Assembly (NCBI GenBank): GCA_963966185.1
Contig: CAWZYM010000307.1
Coordinates: 374,001 to 438,000, forward strand
DNA: 64,000 nucleotides
From: Rhabditoides inermis
Lineage: Eukaryota; Nematoda; Chromadorea; Rhabditida; Rhabditidae
Direction of reading: 5' to 3'
Below, in pieces: positions 23,646 through 34,010 of this stretch; the stretch's first letter is position 1, and each line of letters opens with the position of its first letter. The notes under the pieces were generated by a model. The model worked only from the letters and a program-made list of their open reading frames with translations. It had not been told where the DNA came from and ran no database searches. The translations under genes and the position numbers were made by a program.

Positions 23646-24336
23646 GTGGTGACAGCTTTGCGAATAGGAACTGTAAACGCGAGAAGAAATGTTCACTGTT
23701 CAACAGTTTAGGGTACTGTAAAACTATTGGACAACATAATGTTTTTGACGAGAATTGTTAATTAATTAATTTATTACAGTTCACACTGTGCCACACACAA
23801 AAATATGATGAAAAATGAAGGAAAAAATCAATGCAACAAATAAGTGCGTATCAATCTGTAAAACCAGCAGTTTCGACTAATACCCACCCCTGCCTGGAGG
23901 TGGCGTGGGAGAGCGGGCGGAGGAACCCGAGTGAGCACATAAGGAGGCAATGCACTCTGGGGCAGGCACCAGTTTCCACCACGGTAACGTCTCGATAGCA
24001 ACACTCTAGAATCAAAGGGAGGGGAAAATTGCATCTGATTATAAAAGGCATCATAAGGAAATGAATGTGATCGGGTGTCGTGTGCTAGTGTGAATGGTAG
24101 GGGGCTCGAGATGGGGCAAAGACGTGTATGAAGTTGTAGTTGGTGGTTCTTGTTGTTGAGAATGTGTAGAGTGTGCGCCAAGGATGGATGGATCGTCTGC
24201 CCTCGATGAGAATGGACTCGAGCCCGCGCGGCCGAAGAGAAGCGTGTGACAGCCGCGAACACAGCAACATGCCTTACCAGCACAACTCACCCGTGGATCA
24301 AAGAAACATAAGAGAAAAAAATCGAAAGGGTGAGAG

Positions 24337-27153
24337 TCAGTTTGCCAGACTGAGCACTCTAGTGAGATCGATTTTCTCGAGCGAATTTCGGAATATGTTG
24401 GAATTTCGCGCAGTGAAAAGACGAGGGTACGCTTTAGTTAGAGTGCAAATGTTCCTGGCAGTTCGGAGAGTGAAGTAGTTATGCCTAACTGTATTGCGAG
24501 TCGAATGTATTCTCAGAGCAAATGAACCATTCCTGCCACGTGTAGGTTTCAACTTGAAGTACTGTGAGAATCGCGTGGCTGTTTCGTTGCGTCGCATTTT
24601 GAAAGCGAGCGTGAGATCAATGGCGGCGCGGCGTTCGCACAGTGTACGCAAACCAAGAATACGTAACCGAAATGCATATGGTGGCATCGACTGCGGGTAA
24701 CCACTATCAGGATACACTCTATAAAACACTATTCTTGTCCAATACCTCTGAACGCGCTCTAGCTCTCGTATGTCTTTCAACAAATATGGGTTCCAAACAC
24801 TGCTGGCAAAGTCCAGCACAGGTAGTACATAGCTCTTAAAAAGATTCATAAGAACTACGCGGTTGTTGGATGTCACAGTACGAGCAAGCAAGCGAGCGCG
24901 AGTCATAGCCATTTTGGCACGCGCGGACGAATTTACAGTGGGAGTGATAGTGGAGGAGACAGTGAGACCGAGGTCGCGCACTTGGTCGCACGCAGTGAGA
25001 GGCGCGCCGCCGAGAGTGTACTCGGTGCGCGGGTTGCGCGTACCTATGTGCACTACGGAACACTTGTTGCTAGCAAGCTCTAACTGCCACTCGGTAGCCC
25101 AGGCTATAATGCGGTCAATAGTCATTTGCAGAGCAGCGGTGCGAATTGCTTTGGTCTTGCTATCAAAACACGTGTAAATTTTGATGTCATCCGCAAAAAT
25201 ACGTATCTTAATATCATGTGCGACAATATTTTCAATACCAATCAAGTAGATTATGAATAGAACTGGACCTAAGACACTGCCTTGTGGTACACCCGAGGGA
25301 GATTCTAGAGAATGAGAAAGAGAGTCACCTACTTTCACTCGGAACGAGCGGTCCATCAGAAATGATCTCAACCACTCTAACAGACTGCCCTTGATTCCAA
25401 CTAATTCGCACTTATGTAACAACTTGGGAATAGACACACGATCAAAAGCCTTTCTAAAATCGAAATATACGACATCTACCCATTGCTTATTTGAAGTTGC
25501 TGTCGTCCAATCGTCAAAAGAGGCTAGCATTTGAGTCGTTACTGATCTACCGGCTCGAAAACCATACTGCTCAGGTGGTAAGATAGAGCGGCTCTCAAGA
25601 AAATCTACTAACAACTTCCGAATGTGCCGCTCTAGTATTTTGCTGGGTGTGCAACAGATAGCAATTGGACGATAGCTCGATACAAGAGAGGGGTCGTTGC
25701 CGTTCTTGTGAATGGGTGTGACTATCGCGGACAACCATAAACGGGGAACTTGACACAAGGAAAGTGAGAAATTAAAGACAATGGAGAGCGGGAGACACAG
25801 TTCTGATGCGCATTCCTTATAAAAACGCTGCGGAATTCCGTCAGAACTAAGCGAACATGACGACTTGAGATTGCGCAGAATGGGTAACAATTGATGTGGC
25901 ATGATCAGTGGAATGGACAGCGAATCGGTTGTGCGCGAAATAACAGAAGGTAAGTCACCATTGTCGCGAGTATAGACGGAAGCAAAGTAATCAGCGAAAG
26001 CGGTAGCCTTGCACTTGTCAGTGACCAGCGGGTCTGACCCATTGGACATGCGGTGCGGTAGGGTGCGTTTCGGCTTGATCAGAGAGCCCACATATGCATG
26101 GAAGGAGCGGGAACCAAGCAAATATTTTTGTTGGGCTAGATTACGCGAGAACTTTTTCAAATGTGCAGTAAGATTATTTGATACTTTCGCGAAAAGAGGA
26201 TCGTGGACCATACCCGCATTGAATAGACGCAGCTTCTGTTCAAAAAGATTGCGGATATGCTGGGGATAGGCTGACCACTTAGTCTTGCGAATAGAGAAGG
26301 GCACGTACACAGCAAAGAGACAAACTACAAACATACAAAACCGAGAATACAGATCATCAATATCCGAAAAACCAGTAAACAATTTACACCAGTCACAACT
26401 ACGAAGGGCATTGCGGATAGATTCAAAGTCGGCTTTACCGAAACTGGGATACGGTAGCGCTACTATGCTATCGGGAGAGAACGAAAAACGCGCTTCGAGG
26501 GAATTGTGATCAGAAGATGAGAAAGGCGCACTCACACACGCAGACATTACGAGAGAGGGATTGTCAGTCAAAAGCCAATCTATGCAACGATTGATGCGCG
26601 TGGGAGAGAGAATGCAATGAGATAGACCCGCGGAATCAAACAACTCGCCAAAACGTTTACCCTTTGCGAGGGTATCGATCTCGGAAATATCAATATTGAA
26701 ATCACCCGAAAGTATCACAGACCGATTACACGAGGACAGATCAGAAATGATATCAATAAGAGACTCATCATTCGCGGAAGTGGTACTAGGAGGGCGGTAG
26801 ACACCAATGACACGAATGTCGAGAGAGCGAGAGGACACATCGACACACACAACATCACATGAACAGCGAGAGACTATGGATCCATGTCTCGAGACACGGG
26901 AAACACACAAAGAATCTTTACAGAGAATAAGAATTCCACCGCCACGTGAGTTACGGTCCTTCCGGAAAGTGGCATAAGGTAGATCGGAAATGAGAGAGGA
27001 ATCAGGCATAGACTTATCAAGAAATGTTTCAGTGATTACAAGAATATCAGGGCGGTTTAGAGATAAATATGCATGAAAGTCTGGTAATTTGTTTTTGATG
27101 GAGCGGGCATTAAAACATACAAAGAACAATGTGGTGGTGGGTGTGTGTGGCAC
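24337..27153 (-). CDS. LINE ORF2: endonuclease + reverse transcriptase, 938 aa
   Basis: N-terminal apurinic/apyrimidinic-type endonuclease: FVCFNARSIKNK near residue 11, ITETFLDKS, GVYRPPST, SGDFNID and SSSDHNSLEA. A reverse transcriptase domain follows: IVTPIHKNGNDPSLVSSYRP, EQYGFRAGRSV, VDVVYFDFRKAFDRV, SGVPQGSVLGP, then IRIFADDIKIY with the catalytic FADD, and a C-terminal region with LFKSYVLPVLDFASSVWNP. No stop or frameshift seen. The frame has no ATG before about residue 49, yet the endonuclease begins near residue 10. The first sense codon after the last upstream stop region is a GTG overlapping the ORF1 stop as TAGTG. Translation probably depends on reinitiation or frameshifting after ORF1. 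Confidence 0.88.
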   Translation of the reverse strand: MPHTPTTTLFFVCFNARSIKNKLPDFHAYLSLNRPDILVITETFLDKSMPDSSLISDLPYATFRKDRNSRGGGILILCKDSLCVSRVSRHGSIVSRCSCDVVCVDVSSRSLDIRVIGVYRPPSTTSANDESLIDIISDLSSCNRSVILSGDFNIDISEIDTLAKGKRFGELFDSAGLSHCILSPTRINRCIDWLLTDNPSLVMSACVSAPFSSSDHNSLEARFSFSPDSIVALPYPSFGKADFESIRNALRSCDWCKLFTGFSDIDDLYSRFCMFVVCLFAVYVPFSIRKTKWSAYPQHIRNLFEQKLRLFNAGMVHDPLFAKVSNNLTAHLKKFSRNLAQQKYLLGSRSFHAYVGSLIKPKRTLPHRMSNGSDPLVTDKCKATAFADYFASVYTRDNGDLPSVISRTTDSLSIPLIMPHQLLPILRNLKSSCSLSSDGIPQRFYKECASELCLPLSIVFNFSLSLCQVPRLWLSAIVTPIHKNGNDPSLVSSYRPIAICCTPSKILERHIRKLLVDFLESRSILPPEQYGFRAGRSVTTQMLASFDDWTTATSNKQWVDVVYFDFRKAFDRVSIPKLLHKCELVGIKGSLLEWLRSFLMDRSFRVKVGDSLSHSLESPSGVPQGSVLGPVLFIIYLIGIENIVAHDIKIRIFADDIKIYTCFDSKTKAIRTAALQMTIDRIIAWATEWQLELASNKCSVVHIGTRNPRTEYTLGGAPLTACDQVRDLGLTVSSTITPTVNSSARAKMAMTRARLLARTVTSNNRVVLMNLFKSYVLPVLDFASSVWNPYLLKDIRELERVQRYWTRIVFYRVYPDSGYPQSMPPYAFRLRILGLRTLCERRAAIDLTLAFKMRRNETATRFSQYFKLKPTRGRNGSFALRIHSTRNTVRHNYFTLRTARNICTLTKAYPRLFTARNSNIFRNSLEKIDLTRVLSLAN

Positions 27154-28031
27154 TAGTGGAAAACCTGGTCGGACTGCTGCTCAGCCTGCATCTGCACATC
27201 TCCCCCGCCAGTCTCCATGGGAGAAGGGCCCGGCTGGGAAGAGGCAGTGTGCACGGCAGGCAACGGAGGGAAGGCAGACACGCTGGCAGACGAGAACGAC
27301 GGGAGACGACGAGAGGCGGCGACAAAGGGGCGGGGCGTGAGCGGGGGGTGAGCAGTACCAGACTGACCGGGGCGCGGAAGGGTGGCGCGGAGAGAAGGAA
27401 TGTCGTTCCGGAGAACAACCTGACCAGCGTACACGACGTAGTCCTGCTTGGTCTTCTCCCTCGTCTCCTTGCACTTCTTGCGGAGCTCTCGGTCTCGCTT
27501 CAGCTGCTCATCCGGAAGAGACTCCCGGATGAAGATACCGCGAACCTTGTCACGGTTCTTCTGGTACGCCGAGACGAACGCGGACGCTCCGCGCGAGCTG
27601 CTGAACACCACCTTGGTGGTGCGAGTCTGGCCGGTTCCCATGCGGTAGACGTCGAGCACCCTGTACTCCACTCCGAGAATGTTGGCGATGGTCGTCACCC
27701 TGTGGTGGTCATCGCTCACGCGGTCCTGCGGCTGCTCGAACCTAGACTCGTGCAACCCGAGAATCACAGCACAGTGAGAACGGTTGTTCTCGTTGACCTC
27801 CTCTCTCGCAATCGCCCGCGCGGTATCACGATCGATGCCAGGGGCTGCGAGACGAGAGAGAACAAGGGAACACGTCTGAAGAACACGGCGCGCGTACAGG
27901 GGAATGTCATCCTTGTCGATCATAGAGTCAATGGCACAACGGAGATCCTCCACCTCAGATCGGTCCTCCACATCAGGAGACGTGAGGGCCCGCTTTGGCG
28001 GAGGGTGGGGCACGACGACAGGGGGAGACAT
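27153..28031 (-). CDS. LINE ORF1 protein, 292 aa (RRM-like)
   Basis: Starts at an ATG and ends with TAG immediately overlapping the ORF2 frame. The N-terminal 60 residues are acidic and charged. The middle (CAVILGLHES, VEYRVLDVYRMG, TTKVVFSSS, IRESLPDEQLKRDRELRKKC) resembles the RRM plus basic C-terminal domain layout of LINE ORF1 RNA-binding proteins. The last 80 residues are Pro/Ser-rich. No CCHC zinc knuckles. It would coat the LINE RNA; the domain assignment is by pattern only. Confidence 0.7.
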   Translation of the reverse strand: MSPPVVVPHPPPKRALTSPDVEDRSEVEDLRCAIDSMIDKDDIPLYARRVLQTCSLVLSRLAAPGIDRDTARAIAREEVNENNRSHCAVILGLHESRFEQPQDRVSDDHHRVTTIANILGVEYRVLDVYRMGTGQTRTTKVVFSSSRGASAFVSAYQKNRDKVRGIFIRESLPDEQLKRDRELRKKCKETREKTKQDYVVYAGQVVLRNDIPSLRATLPRPGQSGTAHPPLTPRPFVAASRRLPSFSSASVSAFPPLPAVHTASSQPGPSPMETGGGDVQMQAEQQSDQVFH

Positions 28032-28432
28032 AGGAACAGAAGGTCAAAGAAGAGAGGCGCGCGAGAAAATAGAGAAAAATCACCACCCAGAACGGGTCAG
28101 AGGGCGCGAGTTGTTGAGCTATGCGCAAACGGAATATAAGGATTTCATGCAATTTTGGCACGTTAGGGTGTTGTTGAGCTCGAATAGTCGAGAACGGTGA
28201 AAATGCCGGAAATCGAAAAATCTAGGCTCTAGACATTTTGAGAATCTCCTTCAGAAAACTGAGCGTTGTATGATAAGTTTTAATTTAGTTATTAAGATTA
28301 ATTAATGCGTTTTCCCACTGAAATTAAGGTTTTTGGACTGTGGAGATAGAAGGCGAAAAAAACATTAGAGATCGATGAACACTACATGTAACTATTTTTG
28401 TGAAGATTGTTCATTGCCGAATGTAGTTATTA
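28032..28432. other. LINE 5' flank / intergenic
   Basis: GC-rich next to ORF1 (probable LINE 5' UTR to about 28140), then AT-rich spacer. No gene seen. Confidence 0.35.
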
Positions 28433-28796
28433 GAGGTACAATGGAGACTTTTTTTTTCGAAGTAAAATTAAGTATAATTAAACTCGATAACCTAACACTT
28501 TCATTTTGTGCAAAATAACGACGATTAATTGTTACTTTCGAATCTGCAGTCGTCTACGTCTTGATTGCAGAAGCATTTTCGAGTTCGAAATTTGTTCTAC
28601 CACGAACAGAGTTCTACCACCTAGCGCTACAATGATTCAGACATTAGATTAGGCTCGCGCAAATAATCCACTTGCATGACTCAGTGTGTGCGATCTTCGT
28701 TGTGAATGGCACACAGCTCGCGGCTCGCGGGAAAGTTAGACGTTGTGACTGGTTGTAGTCGAAATATGTCGCCACGCCACTGTGTCTAAGACACAT
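28433..28796. repeat. Possible MITE with degenerate inverted ends
   Basis: The left end GGTACAATGGAGACTTTTT and the inverse of the right end (GACACAGTGGCGTGGCGACATATTT) share an ACARTGG...GACWTWTTT pattern. 12296-12330 starts similarly (GGTACAGTGGCGACTTATTT). The interior is AT-rich and non-coding. Weak evidence. Confidence 0.3.
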
Positions 28797-29567
28797 TGTT
28801 TCTGTTGTGTTGTTTTGAATTGATTTTGTAAAATGAAGGAATTGACGAAATTCGTTAAAACTATTCGAATACAATAACGATGATTGATTTACGAATCATT
28901 CAATGATTCAATAAGGGGGGAATGGGGATTATTGGAAACAGCAGTAGGTGGCGCGAAGCGGGTTGTCCGGGAATACTGTAGCTGCGCGAGGTTTGAATTT
29001 TTCGGGCTTTCACTAATAAGGCTAAGCGCCCCTGTTTCTCCAGAATGAGAAGGATTCTGATTCATTTACAATGACTATCCTTTCCTTGAAAAAGATCGCT
29101 AGTGCGAAAGGGCTATTGAGGTCTCAAACGGTGTTGAAGATTCTGCGAAGTGACTTCCGTACGAGGAACTGGATGAATGCCTGATACGTTCCTAGAAGGT
29201 GAAGCTTTGGGAGCATGCCACTTCGAAAACTCTTCCCAATTTAATATTTAATCGTCAATTTAATATTTTATCGACTAGTTTTCCAGACAAAACTGGACTC
29301 GCTGAGAACACTTTCTACAAGCTGTCGCACGGTCTACCTAATAAGCATGAGAACAAGCACACCACTCCTTCAAGTCAATTGATATCGATACTGGAAGACA
29401 CAGTTTCACTATTGGGAAGCCTGTTTGGACCACAAGGCGCCGAGAAACAGCCTTGTTTCCAAAGTGACCAAAACGGTCGCAAAAGTGGCGTGAACCTTGC
29501 CACATCTACAATTAATGAAGAAATGTGGCAATGTAATTGTTAGCCTTGCAGTGTCTTCTGTCTCGTT
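28797..29567. other. Intergenic; one unsupported 114-codon frame
   Basis: A plus-strand open frame at 29199-29543 has no recognisable domain, signal peptide or splice context. It lies just upstream of the third chemoreceptor. Treated as non-coding. Confidence 0.35.
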
Positions 29568-29570
29568 ATG

Positions 29571-31095
29571 ATGCAAGTTCCTTTCTCTCACGAAGTTATC
29601 GTTTCAACTAATACGGTACTTTCCGTGGTACTGAATTTATTACTTCTCTATTTCATTATTTACAAGGTAAAACTGAGCAAACAAGTTTTAAAATCATAAA
29701 TCAAATTCTATCAAAGACCAAATGTAATCTGGGAAGATATAAATATCTTATATTGATTTTCTGTGTGTTTGATATCATCTATTCTCTCATTCACATAATA
29801 TTATCACCGGTAAGTAAGATATCTTTAAAAAAAACATTACTGTTGTGGAAACTAGATCGTTCAAACGCACAAGACATGTTTCGCGATCTTCGTTACTGGA
29901 CCATTCAACTTGGAATACAAAGAGTATGGGGCAATTCTGACATCAATTTTCGCTGGCGTTTTTGCGCAATTATTCCTACTTCTATCGTACCATTTTATCT
30001 ATCGATATATCCAAATTTGCAAGTATGTTAGTTATTTATTATATAAAAGTGCACGAAATGGTTTAGGCCTCATCTCATGCACATATTCTACGATACTCCT
30101 TATGTTTTGTGTTTTGTTGCGGCATTTTTCATAACGAGTATTTTTTCTTTTCTCGCTTTTATAGTTGGAATGAACCCGAATGATGCTATGAGGTCTGGTC
30201 TGGAATTTTATTGTTATTGTGTCAAATAGTCAAGTTATTGAACTGCATTCACAGGGAAATGATCTACGAAATAATGAACACCACATACGGATTAGATAGT
30301 TATCGACTCAGTTTTGTCGGACCGTGTTATAGGGTAACGTCTTAGTGCCAATCAAAATTAAAGCCAATTGAAAAAAGGTAAATGCTTTTAATTTAGGATG
30401 CTGGCACGTATACCTTCCACTGGCGCGATATTATGGGAATTTCGGTGTGCATTATGATATTGATAATTTCATTCAGTTAGGATTTGATACTTTGGTGGTA
30501 TTCTAATTTTATCTATCGATCTAGCTATTATCTCTTACTGTGGATGGAAGACATATCGCAAGTTGAATGACAAAAGTCTTTCTCCACAAACGAGAAAACT
30601 GCAAAGTCAACTATTCAAAGCACTCACTGCACAGGTATACATCACAAGTCACAAGTGTACATGTTTACAATGATATTCAGACTGTTATACCGGTCATATC
30701 TTGCTACATCCCAGTTGCTGTGAACCTCATCACACCTATGTTCAGTATTGGAATCGGAGAATTCGGGAGACACATGATTCTTGCCCTCACTTTCTATCCA
30801 GGTTTATACAATTTCTGGAGCAATGTTCATCTATAGGCCTGGAATTTGTATTCGTATAGTGTTCGATCCAATTGTTGCGATGATTTTTATATGCGACTAT
30901 CGGAGAGCTTTATTAAGGTATTATTTATACTTAGTTTATAAAATTCTATTTCTTTTACTTTGCATGCTGCTTTGCATCAAGAAGAATTTCGCGAAAACGC
31001 TAGTGTCGCTAGTGTCTGGTATATCAACGAGTGTCGAGATAACAGAGGGTGGAAGAACGCGACTGGCCCCAATCAGGAATGAACGACGGAAATGA
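29571..31095 (+). CDS. Str-family chemoreceptor, paralogue of the 6.5 kb gene
   Basis: Nine exons mirror those of the 6473-7940 gene: 29571-29666, 29717-29809, 29856-30022, 30067-30192, 30255-30333, 30397-30475, 30525-30634, 30681-30801 and 30860-31095. The first eight are identical in length to the paralogue and the frame is open throughout. An alternative ATG lies directly upstream at 29568. Motifs: GRYKYLILIFCVFDIIYS, FIYRYIQICK, SLSPQTRKLQSQLFKALTAQ and VFDPIVAMIFICDYRRAL. Introns 30193-30254 and 30476-30524 contain in-frame stops, confirming they are spliced. Predicted chemosensory GPCR. The pair is separated by 23 kb of mostly transposon sequence, so it arose by duplication and later spreading or by dispersed duplication. 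Confidence 0.8.
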
Positions 31096-31267
31096 AAGTC
31101 ATCTAGGAGATTACTTGCTAGTCATCTTTTTTTATGTGTTATATAGAAAATATATTTGAGCTGATATGAGTTATACAGCCAACGACCTAGCCAGTTGAAC
31201 CGTCCAAATATTTTCAACTGTTTAAATGTCTTTATGTTTACACGTTTTATGTTCATAACAACTGTGA

Positions 31268-31789
31268 CTAAATGAGTTGTAAATTACTTTGTTTGAAAAT
31301 TTGATGAACCATATCGTCGTCAATGTGAGTGTGCGTCTTGGCATTGTTTGCAATGTTATCCACGTCGAAGGACGACATCCACAATGAGACGAAAGAGAGG
31401 GCGGAGTAGAGAGACGAGAGGGGGTAGAAACGAGAGGGGGTAGAAATATCTTTAGGCACAGTATGTGGCGAGATAGTTTCGATGTCTAGACGACCAAAGC
31501 GGCGAATCAAACGGAGATAGACAACACTGTGGAACTGAAATTGGTTCGGGTATACGGTAGTAGGTAGTACTGTACCAGGTAAAACATGGCGACTGTGAAC
31601 TGAACAGAGACAAGGGCTATACCGAAGAAACGAGTGAGATATCGCACGTTCATTTCTGGAAAACGAGGAAAGGTGGTGAAAGGGAAGCGAGAAGAAGAAA
31701 AAGAGAGACTCACTCTGATCCAACTGCCGATTGTGCTCCATATTCTGGAGGATTTCTGCTATTTCGTCATCAACCTGGGCAGTCATCAT
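31268..31789 (-). CDS. Hypothetical small membrane protein (3 exons, ~140 aa)
   Basis: Exons 31789-31714, 31655-31576 and 31534-31268 join in phase (76 + 80 + 267 bases). The N-terminus is acidic (DDEIAEILQNMEHNRQ). A clear hydrophobic segment follows in exon 2 (FFGIALVSVQFTVAMFYL), and a second weaker one (SLYSALSFVSLWMSS) in exon 3. The second intron (GTACAGTACTACC...TTTCAG) carries the TAC-GTA motif seen in other introns of the window. No family recognised. Reading through intron 1 would give a chance frame rich in Ser/Phe from its CT tract, so the spliced model is preferred. Confidence 0.5.
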   Translation of the reverse strand: MMTAQVDDEIAEILQNMEHNRQLDQSESLFFFFSLPFHHLSSFSRNERAISHSFLRYSPCLCSVHSRHVLPGTVLPTTVYPNQFQFHSVVYLRLIRRFGRLDIETISPHTVPKDISTPSRFYPLSSLYSALSFVSLWMSSFDVDNIANNAKTHTHIDDDMVHQIFKQSNLQLI

Positions 31790-32142
31790 CGAGGACTAAA
31801 GAGATGAGCGAAAGAAGAGTGGAAGAGGTAGATGGATGGGTAGGAAGTAGGATAGAGGTGAGGGGAAGAGAGAACGCAGAACGAATGCTCACTCCGCAGT
31901 GACCAGTGTGTAGTAGAAAGAGCCACAAAACACCCTTCATTCAAAACAGGGAAAGGTGAAATGACAGAAGACAGGGCGGTCGATGAAGGACAGACGAAAA
32001 CGCACATTTGCATACTTAATTATCAGAAGAGGAGAATTGAAAAAGGACTGGATTGAGCGATTGAAAGCATTGAGCACGTTTGCTGACGTGAGACTGACAA
32101 GTTTCATCAGATATGGAGCGTGGAACTCGAACTGTTTCAAGA
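31790..32142. other. Spacer left of the tandem array
   Basis: No gene seen. The segmental repeat starts at about 32143 (TTTATTGTGTGAAG, shared with 41324 and 50154); the left flank is unique. Confidence 0.5.
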
Positions 32143-32201
32143 AGTTTATTGTGTGAAGTTTGTACATAACAGAAACGACGGAATGTACAGAAAGGGTGTG
32201 C

Positions 32202-33285
32202 TTATGCCTTGCTGACGCGGACGACCTTCCTCTTACTGCTGCTCCTTCTCCTCTTGTGCCTGTAGCCTCCGGTGGCAGAGTGCTGCTCCTGCTGCACTGC
32301 TCCTTCTCCCGACCTGGAGGGACAAGGACAGTATGCGGCGTCTGCTCCGGGGCCTCCGGCCTCTCCGGCCACTCCCGCTGCTCCGTCCAATCCAGGGGCT
32401 CCCGGCTGCCCAGCCCGTCCCGCCGGCCCCGCCGCTCCCGCCTGTCCAGGGGCGCCGTTCTGGCCAGCCGGTCCGGGCGCTCCGGCGGCTCCTGCCTTTC
32501 CAGGGGCTCCGGCAGCTCCGGGCGCCGCCCGCCCCTTCTTGCCAGCCTTTCCCGCCACTCCAGCAGCTCCGGCCTGTCCGGGCTGTCCGGCCGCTCCGGC
32601 GTCTCCCAAGGCTCCAGCCGGTCCAGGCTGTCCGGAGCGTCCGCCGCTTCCGGGCTGTCCGTCGTTTCCAGGGGGTCCGGCGGGTCCGGCGGGTCCAGCG
32701 GGTCCAGGAGGTCCGGCAGGTCCGGCGGGGCACTTGATGCACTCGTTGTTCTTCTGGTTGGCAACAGCGAGTCCGGCGTTTCCGGGCTGTCCGGGCTGTC
32801 CGGGCTGTCCGTTCTCTCCGTCGTGTCCCTTGGCTCCGGGAGGCCCGGCAGGTCCAGGCGGGCAGTTGTTCGCACCAGCAGAACAGTTGCACTGCCCAGC
32901 ATTGGCCCTCTTGTGATGCGAACGCATAGCCTTCTTATGGTGCGAGAAACCGGAGGCGCGAGAGCTGCGACCAGCCACAGAGTTGACCAACATCATCTCA
33001 GACCACGCTGCGTCCGCATACTCCTGAACAGACAGTCATGGAGGGAGAGAGGGAGGGAGGGAGAGAGGGTGAGAGGGAGGGAGAGAGAGGGTGGGAGAGA
33101 GGGTGAGAGAGGGTGAGAGGGGGAGGGAAAGAGTACAATGGACATACCTTGAACTCTCTCATGTCTGCCTTCTGTTGTTGGAAGAAGTCGTTTGCATCGA
33201 TGGCGATGCTTGCTAGTGCGGCGAGAGCAGCGAGGACAGTGAATCCACAGCTGGCGGCTGCCACTCCAACCAATACACGAGTCAT
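32202..33285 (-). CDS. Cuticle collagen, copy 1 (319 aa)
   Basis: Exon 1 33285-33148, exon 2 33023-32202. The N-terminal hydrophobic stretch ([20 protein letters not shown], acting as signal anchor) followed by [20 protein letters not shown] is the nematode cuticle collagen N-terminal domain. A dibasic SHHKR site that could be cleaved follows, then cysteines ([10 protein letters not shown]), two Gly-X-Y blocks split by an ECIKC segment, and a CPCPS cluster. The C-terminal tail is strongly basic ([13 protein letters not shown]), which is unusual. Secreted, trimerises and crosslinks in the cuticle. The intron is a GGGA-rich tract. Copy-specific residues: GFTV, GSGGRSG. TATATAAT lies about 47 bp upstream of the ATG. 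Confidence 0.88.
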
Positions 33286-33331
33286 TCCAATCTGTCACAC
33301 AGACAACATGCCCCCACTCACACAACACCAC

Positions 33332-33339
33332 ATTATATA
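33332..33339 (-). promoter_or_regulatory. TATA box of collagen copy 1
   Basis: TATATAAT on the minus strand, about 47 bp upstream of the ATG. The same sequence sits at 42508-42515 (copy 3), 38382-38389 and 47534-47541 (plus-strand copies 2 and 4). Copy 5 has TATAAAAC instead at 51347-51354. Confidence 0.55.
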
Positions 33340-33767
33340 CTACTCACACACAACAGTAATACCTGAAAAAGTGCACTCTCGCCTGGGGGCGTTTCCCTTT
33401 CTATCATTGTTCAATTCCAGTCCAACAAACGTTATCCAGTCCAAGTATCGTGTAAGAACGTTAGACAATGATAGAAGTTCGCAGATGTACATGTTGTATT
33501 GTTTGCTGTCGAATACGAATACGAAACAATGCATATTTTGTTAATGACCGTGATTATGTGAATAACGTAGTGAGTAGTTTAGGATCCCTTCACCTAGATC
33601 TCGATGAACCATAGCCATCTTGTCAATAGAGATGTGCCTGAGATCCGTGTGGTGAGATTCTCACAGCCAATCCGTAGAGCAGAGACCTTGAAAAAAGCAA
33701 ATGGAAGTTGTCAAGTGAGGAGACCGATCACGAGATTCGGACCTTGACAGTGTAGGTGTCAACGAGG

Positions 33768-33775
33768 TATATAAA
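33768..33775 (+). promoter_or_regulatory. TATA box of PTP-like gene, copy 1
   Basis: TATATAAA about 240 bp upstream of the proposed start codon; conserved at 42944-42951 in the second unit. Proposed from sequence and position only. Confidence 0.45.
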
Positions 33776-34010
33776 CGCCCATCTTGGATTATAATCATTA
33801 CTGGAGGCCGGGTAGTGACTATCTCTGCGACGATAACGACGATCCACCATAATGTTTTTTTTTCTGTAAAGATTTCGAAAAATCCTTACAGCACATTTTC
33901 GTTCATTTCCAACCAGGATAATAAAGTGCCGATTTCTGCCAGTTGTCTAGACCAACCTCGAAAATGACGTTCTCCTCGGATCCGAAACGTCGTCAGTCTG
34001 CCACGCAGCC

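Larger units (their letters stand above)
23757..28031 (-). mobile_element. Apparently intact two-ORF CR1/Jockey-like LINE
   Basis: Element read on the minus strand: ORF1 at 28031-27153, ORF2 at 27153-24337, then about 580 bp of 3' UTR ending near 23757 in a short ATTA-type repeat (TTAATTAATTAAT). Both frames are free of stops. The 5' end upstream of ORF1 was not located and no target-site duplication could be fixed by eye. Completeness of both ORFs suggests a recent, possibly mobile copy. Confidence 0.75.

Noticed and set aside
32160..33116. Long open frames antisense to and overlapping the collagen genes (also at 38.6, 41.3, 47.7 and 50.2 kb)
   Set aside because: They are mirror translations of the GC-rich Gly-X-Y repeats. 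The collagen frame has the known N-terminal domain, intron and cysteine pattern.
33964..34010. Upstream ATG at 33964 as start of the PTP-like gene
   Set aside because: It ends two bases into a codon at the donor and puts the next exon out of frame. The ATG at 34011 joins in phase.
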